From contig JAAZOI010000141.1 in the NCBI GenBank assembly GCA_012797825.1, forward strand, positions 1 to 12,646: a stretch of DNA of 12,646 nucleotides. The letters are read 5' to 3'. This document shows, in pieces, positions 1-5,475 of this stretch; position 1 is the first letter of the stretch, and every line of letters starts with the position of its first letter. The DNA is from Eubacteriaceae bacterium. Lineage in GTDB: Bacteria; Bacillota; Clostridia; Eubacteriales; UBA1433. The notes beneath the pieces were generated by a model, which was not told where the DNA came from, searched no databases, and worked only from the letters and a program-made list of their open reading frames with translations. Position numbers and translations under genes: made by a program.

Positions 1-2
1 AA

Positions 3-1226
3 GCGTCAGAATATGAGAAAAAGTTTAAACATGACGTTATGGCGCATGTGCATACTTTCGGTGAAGCCGCTCCTAAAGCTAAGCCTATTATTCATTTGGG
101 GGCTACGAGCGCGTATGTTGGCGATAACGCGGATTTAATAATATATCATCAGGCGCTTGAGCTTATATATAAAAAGCTTTTACTGCTTATAGACAAAATG
201 AAAGATTTTTCGCTGGAATATGCTAAAGTGCAGACTCTGGGGTTCACGCATTTTCAGCCTGCCCAGCTTACGACAGTGGGAAAAAGAGCAAGCTTATGGC
301 TTTATGATTTGGTTTTGGGCACAGAACAGATTAAATTCACATTCGACACTTACAAACTCAGAGGAGTTAAAGGCACTACCGGCACGCAGGCAAGCTTTAT
401 GAGTTTGTTTGATAATGACGAAGAAAAAATAGTAAAATTAGACCGCCTTGTATGCGAGCAGATGGGCTTTAATAAGGCATTCTGTGTAACGGGTCAGACA
501 TATCCGCGCAAAGCTGATAGCAGAATTATTAACTGTCTTTCTGATATAGCGCAGTCTCTTCATAAGTGCGCGACAGATATAAGACTTTTGCAGCATTTAA
601 AAGAAGTTGAAGAACCGTTCGGCAGCGACCAGATAGGCTCCTCTGCAATGGCGTATAAACGAAATCCAATGAAATGCGAGCGCATATGCTCTATTGCCCG
701 ATATGTCATCGTAAACGCCTTAAATCCCGCTTTGACGGCTTCTGTGCAATGGTTTGAACGCACGCTTGACGATAGCGCGAACAGGCGCATTTCAATGCCT
801 GAATGTTTCCTTGCAGTAGACGCAATACTCGAGCTTGCTATAAACGTTTTTACAGGCATTGTAGTAAATGAAAATGTAATTAATAAACACATTATGCAGG
901 AACTTCCGTTTATGCTTACAGAAAATATCATTATGGAAAGCGTTAAAAAAGGCGGGGACAGGCAGGAACTTCACGAAAAGATAAGAGTTTTAAGTATGCA
1001 AGCCGCCGAGCAGGTTAAAGTATATGGAAAAAACAACGATCTGCTTGAACGTATAGCAAGTGATGATATGTTTTCTTTAACATTAGAACAGCTTAATAAA
1101 ATAGCGCTTCCTCAAAAATATACAGGAAGGGCAGAAGGACAAGTTAAAGAGTTTATAAAAGAAACGGTAATTCCTCTGCTAACTGAGCTTGATAATAAAT
1201 TTGATATAGAAGAAACAAAATATTAA
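3..1226 (+). CDS. purB: Adenylosuccinate lyase, 5'-truncated by window edge
   Basis: Adenylosuccinate lyase acts twice in purine synthesis, removing fumarate from SAICAR and from adenylosuccinate; it is a cytosolic homotetramer. The frame stays open to the left edge (ASEYEKKFKHDV precedes the first internal ATG at 39), so that ATG is not the start. About 70 N-terminal residues are missing, judged against the usual length near 475. Visible family features are the substrate-site segment HLGATSAYVGDNADL, the catalytic-histidine segment TLGFTHFQPAQ, and the flexible fumarase/aspartase-superfamily signature loop GSSAMAYKRNPMKCER near bases 634-680. The MAYKRNP form of that loop is typical of the long, animal-like PurB found in Clostridia and Bacteroidetes, as opposed to the shorter Bacillus type. 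The reading frame is intact, with codon use like the other housekeeping genes here. A hairpin terminator follows. The family call is very secure. Confidence 0.97.
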   Translation, partial: ASEYEKKFKHDVMAHVHTFGEAAPKAKPIIHLGATSAYVGDNADLIIYHQALELIYKKLLLLIDKMKDFSLEYAKVQTLGFTHFQPAQLTTVGKRASLWLYDLVLGTEQIKFTFDTYKLRGVKGTTGTQASFMSLFDNDEEKIVKLDRLVCEQMGFNKAFCVTGQTYPRKADSRIINCLSDIAQSLHKCATDIRLLQHLKEVEEPFGSDQIGSSAMAYKRNPMKCERICSIARYVIVNALNPALTASVQWFERTLDDSANRRISMPECFLAVDAILELAINVFTGIVVNENVINKHIMQELPFMLTENIIMESVKKGGDRQELHEKIRVLSMQAAEQVKVYGKNNDLLERIASDDMFSLTLEQLNKIALPQKYTGRAEGQVKEFIKETVIPLLTELDNKFDIEETKY

Positions 1227-1247
1227 AATAAAATATAAAAATTTCAA

Positions 1248-1280
1248 TGTAGACTTCTCTTACAGAGAGGTCTATATTTA
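1248..1280 (+). terminator. Rho-independent terminator after purB
   Basis: An 11-bp stem (1250-1260 with 1264-1274, one G-T pair) closes on a three-base loop and can extend by two further pairs. A short, imperfect T-rich tail (tattta) follows. The tail is weak, so some read-through into the next gene is possible. Confidence 0.65.
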
Positions 1281-1303
1281 TGAAATAGCAAATGAGGTAG
1301 TTA

Positions 1304-2143
1304 ATGAAAATTGGTGATAATAATTATAAATTAATTTTAATTGATACTAATGTTATTAGAGAGATTATTTATAACACAAATTTATCAGGCAATGGTTTTT
1401 TCAAAAAATTTTTTGGGGAAGGAATTTTATATGCACCATGCTTTTCAATATATAATGCAATTGAATTAATGCCCTATAAAGATATTTATGATAAATTTAT
1501 AGATTTTTTTTGCACAGTTCCTTGTCTTATGTTCTTTCCTGCAAAAATAATTATTCAGGAGGAATATAAGCAGTATTTAAAAGGAGAAGCACTTTTAATT
1601 ACTAATGAAATAGCAATTGCATTTACACCAGTTATTAAAAATGGATGTTATAATTATAGAAAATTTGATGATTTAATGAAACATGATTTAAAACTAGTTG
1701 ATACTATAAAAAATGAAATTATTTGTTTGGAATCAATTGCTGATAGTTGGCAAAAGCAACGTATAGATACAAAAAAATTACTCGCAAGGATTAATATTCC
1801 ATTAGATATAATTGATGACAGATTCTATTACGACCAGGAAAAACAAACAATTATTAAAGATTTGAAGAATTTTGGCATAATGCCAAAAAATGAAATAGAT
1901 ATAAGCAACTTACCTTCGTTTAGAATGATGGAATACTCGCAGTTCCGAAGAATACATATGACCAATAAAAAAATTTCTCCTAATGATGTAATGGACGTAA
2001 CAATAAGTTGTGCGGCACCGTACATGGATGCTGTAATTACTGAGAGCTTTCAAGCTGATGTATATAAAAAGGCGAAAAAATTTATTCCTCAACTTAAACA
2101 TTTGGAAATATATACATTGAAAGATATCAGGTTAAAGAAATAA
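1304..2143 (+). CDS. PIN-domain-like protein, orphan
   Basis: A 279-residue protein that reads like a PIN-family nuclease, a fold of metal-dependent RNases. The first strand ends in ILIDTNVIREI, with an acidic residue at D14 typical of PIN proteins. E54 follows in a helix (NAIELM). Near the C-terminus NDVMDVTISCAAPYMDAVIT supplies D231 and D242 in the usual PIN arrangement of a helix followed by 'Y-x-D-x-x-I-T'. About 170 residues lie between these parts, longer than the 130-150-residue VapC toxins, so it is not a standard VapC. No antitoxin gene fits in the 77 bp upstream, and the next gene is convergent. A GAGGT ribosome site (1294-1298) sets the start. Codons are clearly more AT-rich than in purB, suggesting transfer. 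The RNase role is inferred from motifs only. Confidence 0.6.
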   Translation: MKIGDNNYKLILIDTNVIREIIYNTNLSGNGFFKKFFGEGILYAPCFSIYNAIELMPYKDIYDKFIDFFCTVPCLMFFPAKIIIQEEYKQYLKGEALLITNEIAIAFTPVIKNGCYNYRKFDDLMKHDLKLVDTIKNEIICLESIADSWQKQRIDTKKLLARINIPLDIIDDRFYYDQEKQTIIKDLKNFGIMPKNEIDISNLPSFRMMEYSQFRRIHMTNKKISPNDVMDVTISCAAPYMDAVITESFQADVYKKAKKFIPQLKHLEIYTLKDIRLKK

Positions 2144-2168
2144 AGCTATTATTTATTTCATATAACTA

Positions 2169-2519
2169 TTAATTAATAAATTCGCATTGCTTGCATTCAG
2201 GGCATTTTGACAAAATATCTTTATCATTTTCAAGCCCCCATATTGCCATTTCTTTTAAAATTCTTAGCATGCTTCTGCCTTTTTTACTTAAGCTGTATTC
2301 GACTCTGGGCGGTATTTCGGCATAGACCTCGCGCAGTATAATGCCGTCGCTTTCCATATCTTTAAGCTGCTGTGTAAGCACTTTCGCGCTGATATTGGGA
2401 ATTTTTTTGATAAGGACATTATATCTGACAGGTTCTATTATTAATTCTTTTAAAATGAGTATTTTCCATTTTCCGCTGATAAGCGATAATGTAGACTCAA
2501 TATGGCATTTTTCTTGCAT
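2169..2519 (-). CDS. HxlR-family transcriptional regulator
   Basis: A 116-residue winged-helix DNA-binding protein of the HxlR/MarR-like type. The family pattern is clear: a Cys near the N-terminus (C5), SLISGKWKILILKEL, an ISAKVLTQQLKDMESDGII recognition-helix region, and the wing EIPPRVEYSLSKKG (residues 68-81). Known relatives such as YodB and HypR of Bacillus sense electrophiles or disulfide stress through the N-terminal Cys and repress a neighbouring oxidoreductase. A second Cys cluster, C106-x2-C109-x2-C112, sits at the C-terminus and is not part of the basic family pattern. An AAAGGA ribosome site (plus-strand 2528-2533) precedes the ATG. It is divergent from the split-barrel flavoprotein gene at 2657, a common arrangement for a regulator and its target. 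The effector is unknown. Confidence 0.92.
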   Translation of the reverse strand: MQEKCHIESTLSLISGKWKILILKELIIEPVRYNVLIKKIPNISAKVLTQQLKDMESDGIILREVYAEIPPRVEYSLSKKGRSMLRILKEMAIWGLENDKDILSKCPECKQCEFIN

Positions 2520-2577
2520 AGCAAAATTCCTTTCATTAGTTACCTTAATGGTTGATATGTTACAAAAAAGTGCATAC

Positions 2578-2606
2578 TTGCAAAAATATAGTTACTATAC
2601 TAATAT
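2578..2606 (+). promoter_or_regulatory. Promoter for the split-barrel flavoprotein gene
   Basis: A -35 box TTGCAA (2578-2583) and a -10 box TAATAT (2601-2606) are separated by exactly 17 bp, about 50 bp upstream of the start at 2657. A GTTAC motif (2591-2595) lies inside the spacer, where a bound repressor would block RNA polymerase. Other GTTAC copies lie at 2539-2543 and 2559-2563. Regulation by the adjacent HxlR protein is inferred. Confidence 0.55.
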
Positions 2607-2656
2607 AACATTAACGGCCGCAAGTATCAATAAAATTATTAAAATGAGGTGAAAAT

Positions 2657-3046
2657 ATGGGTAAACTTAACGAAGACGTAAAAAGTTTATTAAATAACTC
2701 AAAGGTGTGGCAGATAGCCACAATGGACGATATGCCAAATGTTATATCTGTGTTATTTAAAACAATAGATGAAAATGATAATCTTATTTTGTTTGACGTT
2801 TTTATGGATAGAACAGAGAAAAATATTAAGAAAAACGGCAAAATAGCTATAACGGCATATGATATGGAGATCCATAAAGCATATCAATTAAAGGGCACGG
2901 CGCAATATAGTACTGATTCAGCACTTATTGAGGCAGGAAATTCAGTTGCAAAAAACTTTGGTCTTGCAGTAAAAGGAGCGGTTATAGTAAAAGTAGAGCA
3001 GATAATTTTCTCCGCGCCGGGACCGGATACCGGGAAAATACTCTAA
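2657..3046 (+). CDS. Pyridoxamine 5'-phosphate oxidase-family FMN-binding protein
   Basis: A 129-residue single-domain protein resembling the FMN-binding split barrel of the pyridoxamine-phosphate-oxidase-like group. The N-terminal helix and first strands (SLLNNSKVWQIATMDDMPNV), the middle part (LILFDVFMDRTEKNIKKNGKIAIT) and the later YQLKGTAQY strand follow the pattern 'use of the sample / no access to partners / flavin-facing strand' seen in small general-stress flavoproteins. It is half the size of true PdxH and lacks PdxH's substrate-binding C-terminus, so vitamin B6 synthesis is unlikely. A role in flavin-dependent reduction of a small electrophile or quinone would fit the divergent HxlR regulator; this is inference. 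A GAGGTG ribosome site (2646-2651) supports the start. A strong terminator follows. Confidence 0.8.
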   Translation: MGKLNEDVKSLLNNSKVWQIATMDDMPNVISVLFKTIDENDNLILFDVFMDRTEKNIKKNGKIAITAYDMEIHKAYQLKGTAQYSTDSALIEAGNSVAKNFGLAVKGAVIVKVEQIIFSAPGPDTGKIL

Positions 3047-3068
3047 TTTACAGTATAAGCATTTAAAG

Positions 3069-3100
3069 AAAACAGGCATTTAATATGCCTGTTTTTTATT
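3069..3100 (+). terminator. Rho-independent terminator
   Basis: An 11-bp perfect stem (3069-3079 with 3085-3095) encloses a five-base loop, with a run of six T at 3092-3097. It ends the flavoprotein transcription unit. Confidence 0.9.
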
Positions 3101-3168
3101 GCAAATTATTTATAAAATATTCTATTTTACAGGTTGTCTACATATGAATTTATATATGGAGGTAATGT

Positions 3169-3471
3169 ATGAAAATATTTATTAATCTGCCGGAAAATAT
3201 TGAAATTGCAATTAATGATTATGCTTATGACATAAAAGCTAAATTGGAATTTGACAATTATCAAAACCAGATAGTGACATTTAAAACCGATATAAAAGCG
3301 CCGCTGCTCGTAAAAAACATATTTATCAATAATATAAGAAATTTTATTTTAAAATGCGGGTTTAATTGCATAGTATCTTTTAATAAAATAAGCATTGATT
3401 TAAAAACGCTAAATAACTTTGAAGATATTTATTATAAAAACGGGGGGTATATTGTCGAAATAAAAAATTAA
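3169..3471 (+). CDS. Small protein of unknown function (100 aa)
   Basis: I do not recognise this protein. It is 100 residues long, rich in Ile, Asn and Lys, with no signal peptide or membrane segment. The sequence alternates short hydrophobic strands (IFINLPENIEIAI, YIVEIKN) with one likely helix (NIFINNIRNFILKCGF, about residues 47-62), which suggests a small soluble alpha/beta protein. A strong GGAGGT ribosome site (3158-3163) five bases before the ATG supports it as a real gene. It stands between a terminator on its left and the promoter of the lipoprotein on its right, so it is probably transcribed alone. Base composition is very AT-rich, like the PIN gene. Confidence 0.65.
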   Translation: MKIFINLPENIEIAINDYAYDIKAKLEFDNYQNQIVTFKTDIKAPLLVKNIFINNIRNFILKCGFNCIVSFNKISIDLKTLNNFEDIYYKNGGYIVEIKN

Positions 3472-3488
3472 TAATTTCCAATTATGGG

Positions 3489-3517
3489 TTGATTTTTTTT
3501 GCTGAAAGGGATATAAT
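3489..3517 (+). promoter_or_regulatory. Consensus promoter of the DUF4358 lipoprotein gene
   Basis: TTGATT (3489-3494) and a perfect TATAAT (3512-3517) are 17 bp apart, a near-ideal housekeeping promoter. The predicted transcription start is about 3524, giving a leader of about 50 bases. Confidence 0.75.
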
Positions 3518-3530
3518 TGTTACAACAATT
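3515..3530. promoter_or_regulatory. Perfect palindrome over the -10 box, candidate operator
   Basis: AATTGTTACAACAATT is two perfect 7-bp arms around a 2-bp centre. It covers the last half of the -10 box and the expected transcription start, so a bound dimer would block initiation. I cannot assign it to a known regulator. Confidence 0.55.
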
Positions 3531-3557
3531 TTACAAATCAGATACAAATCATTACAA
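3521..3557 (+). repeat. Helically phased TACAA repeats in the leader
   Basis: TACAA occurs at 3521, 3532, 3543 and 3553, that is, at steps of 11, 11 and 10 bp. The last three copies are part of a longer TACAAAT unit. The array lies between the transcription start and the ribosome site of the lipoprotein gene. Confidence 0.6.
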
Positions 3558-3571
3558 ATTGGAGATTACAT

Positions 3572-4051
3572 ATGAAACGGATTCTAATAGCAGTATCAAT
3601 AATTTTAATGATAATTTTATTACCATTTTCATTGATATCATGTTCCAAAGACACTGTAAGCATTACAAAAAGCGTAGACTTAGACGTCATTATGCATGAT
3701 ATATCAGATAACGTTGATATATCAATGCCCACAGAGCTTGACAAACAAACTCTTCAGCAATTGTTCAATTTAACACCCGAACAGGTAGGAAAATACAGCG
3801 GAGTATTTTCAATGACCATGACAAGCGCGGATACATTCATCGCAATTAAAGCGAAAGACGGCGATACTTCCGTAATAAAAGAAGCATATAACAACAGGAT
3901 TGTTAATATAAAAAGCTCTTTTATAAAAAATATAAATTCTGAATACAGAAAAGTTAAAAACGCCAAGATTATCACCAAAGGAGATTATGTTTTCCTGATA
4001 ATTTCGAGCAACACTAAAGAGGTTCAGGATATAATAAACAAATATTTTTAG
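3572..4051 (+). CDS. DUF4358 domain lipoprotein
   Basis: A 159-residue protein with a lipoprotein signal: positively charged start, hydrophobic core, and lipobox SLISC with the modified Cys at residue 24. It would be anchored to the outer face of the membrane. The mature part matches the layout of DUF4358, a family of unknown function common in Clostridia: a short 'dLDVIMHDIS' region, an 'LTPEQVGKYSGVFSMTMTSA' core, an 'FIAIKAKDGDTSVIKEA' stretch, and a final strand 'GDYVFLIIS' near residue 140. A TTGGAG ribosome site precedes the ATG. It has its own strong promoter with an overlapping palindrome and ends in a terminator, so it appears to be a single, specifically regulated gene. The family call comes from recall of the pattern and no partner is evident. 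Confidence 0.78.
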   Translation: MKRILIAVSIILMIILLPFSLISCSKDTVSITKSVDLDVIMHDISDNVDISMPTELDKQTLQQLFNLTPEQVGKYSGVFSMTMTSADTFIAIKAKDGDTSVIKEAYNNRIVNIKSSFIKNINSEYRKVKNAKIITKGDYVFLIISSNTKEVQDIINKYF

Positions 4052-4075
4052 CATATAACACCCAAATATATAAAT

Positions 4076-4112
4076 AAAAAAAGTCTTTTCTACATGAAAA
4101 GATTTTTTTTAT
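4076..4112 (+). terminator. Rho-independent terminator after the lipoprotein gene
   Basis: A stem of about ten pairs (4081-4090 with 4096-4105), preceded by A5 and followed by a run of T to 4110. The A run lengthens the stem, so it may also work in reverse, although no gene lies there to use it. Confidence 0.85.
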
Positions 4113-4142
4113 TATAAGCAACTTGGAATATTGATAATTACG

Positions 4143-4171
4143 TTGATAAAAATTTAAAAATATAATATCAT
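4143..4171 (+). promoter_or_regulatory. Putative promoter of the isocitrate dehydrogenase gene
   Basis: TTGATA (4143-4148) and TATCAT (4166-4171) are 17 bp apart, 28 bases before the first coding base at 4199. A perfect TATAAT at 4161-4166 is an alternative -10 box but has no good -35 box. Confidence 0.45.
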
Positions 4172-4198
4172 ATTTATACTATATTGGAGGTCATTTTA

Positions 4199-5395
4199 AT
4201 GGATAGTCAAAAACTTGAAGAATTTAAATTACATATTGAGAACCTTATTTGCCAGCAGTACCAAAGAATAGAAAAAATGAAACAGGAAAAAGATTTTATT
4301 GATTATTCTAAAATTGATAAAATTGTAATAGGCATTGCGGGAGGGGACGGAATAGGCCCAGCAATTACTGCTCACGCAGAAAAAGTGCTGCGCATATTGC
4401 TTGCGGAAGAAGAACAAGAAGGCAGAGTATGCTATAAAATAATAAACGGTTTAACTTTAGAAAACCGAATAAAAGCAAATAAAGCCATACCTGATGATGT
4501 TTTGGCAGAACTTAAAAAATGCCATGTTATACTTAAAGGTCCCACTACTACGCCCAGAGCAGGCGATAAGTGCAATATTGAAAGTGCGAATGTGGCAATG
4601 CGTAAGGAACTTGATTTATTTGCCAACGTAAGGCCCGTTAAAGTGCCGCAGGAAGACATTGATTGGATATTTTACAGGGAAAATACCGAAGGCGCATACG
4701 CACTGGGAAGCAAAGGATATCATTTTGATGATGATTTATGCATTGATTTCACAGTCGCAACAAAAGAGGGAAGCGAGCGCATTATAAGAGCGGCGTTTGA
4801 CTATGCAAAAAAAACGGGTAAAAATAAAGTTTCGGTAATAACAAAAGCAAATGTTATAAAAACAACAGACGGCAAATTCTTAGAAATTGCAAAGCAGGTT
4901 TCAAAGGATTATCCGGATGTTGAATGGGATGATTGGTATGTAGATATACTTGCGGCAAAGCTTATTGATAAAAAGCGCAGGACGCAGTTTAAAGTAATTG
5001 TGCTGCCTAACTTATACGGCGACATTATAACCGACGAAGCAGCCGAATTTCAGGGGGGAGTAGGCACTGCCGGCAGCGCCAATATCGGCAAAAGATATGC
5101 AATGTTTGAGGCGATTCACGGCTCGGCGCCAAGAATGGTGGAAGAGGGCAGAGTTAAATATGCAGATCCCTGCAGTATACTAAGAGCCGTTGTTATGATG
5201 CTGGAGCATATAGGATATCAGGATAAAGCGCTGCTGCTTCAGCATGCTTTAGATATATGCATGATATATGAAAAAAAAGAAGCAATTACAGGAAGAGAAG
5301 ACGGATGCACATCCGATGAATTTGTTGAATATCTGTTAAATACGCTTAAAGATAATAATATGCAAAAAAAATATGAAAGTTTTGTAAGCAAATAA
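4199..5395 (+). CDS. Isocitrate dehydrogenase, probably NAD-dependent
   Basis: A 398-residue member of the isocitrate/isopropylmalate dehydrogenase family, converting isocitrate to 2-oxoglutarate in the cytosol. After a 40-residue helical extension comes the first strand with GGDGIGP (48-54). The loop ESANVAMRKELDLFANVRP provides S129, N131, R135 and R145 in the isocitrate type of substrate site. RENTEGAY gives Y167, TKAN gives the catalytic K216, and NLYGDIITDEAAE gives the metal-binding D275 and D279. HGSAP (308-312) binds the cofactor; it is followed by RM, where NADP enzymes of the E. coli type have KY, so NAD is inferred. The ATG at 4199 is chosen because GGAGGT (4186-4191) lies at good spacing; an in-frame TTG at 4184 would overlap that site. 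It stands alone, without aconitase or citrate synthase. Supplying 2-oxoglutarate for glutamate is the likely role. Confidence 0.88.
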   Translation: MDSQKLEEFKLHIENLICQQYQRIEKMKQEKDFIDYSKIDKIVIGIAGGDGIGPAITAHAEKVLRILLAEEEQEGRVCYKIINGLTLENRIKANKAIPDDVLAELKKCHVILKGPTTTPRAGDKCNIESANVAMRKELDLFANVRPVKVPQEDIDWIFYRENTEGAYALGSKGYHFDDDLCIDFTVATKEGSERIIRAAFDYAKKTGKNKVSVITKANVIKTTDGKFLEIAKQVSKDYPDVEWDDWYVDILAAKLIDKKRRTQFKVIVLPNLYGDIITDEAAEFQGGVGTAGSANIGKRYAMFEAIHGSAPRMVEEGRVKYADPCSILRAVVMMLEHIGYQDKALLLQHALDICMIYEKKEAITGREDGCTSDEFVEYLLNTLKDNNMQKKYESFVSK

Positions 5396-5402
5396 TAACG
5401 TG

Positions 5403-5437
5403 AAAAAAACCGCTTGATTTCTCAAGCGGTTTTTTTA
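5403..5437. terminator. Bidirectional terminator between two convergent genes
   Basis: A 15-bp stem (5403-5417 with 5422-5436) has an A7 run on one side and a T7 run on the other, so it can stop transcription both from the dehydrogenase gene and from the penicillin-binding protein gene ending at 5476. Confidence 0.93.
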
Positions 5438-5475
5438 TGCTTTAAATATATATCATATTTATAATAAACAAGTTA

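Noticed and set aside
1227..2143. A VapBC-type toxin-antitoxin module
   Set aside because: Only 77 bp, including a terminator, lie before the PIN-like gene and the next gene is convergent, so no antitoxin gene fits; the protein is also about twice VapC length.
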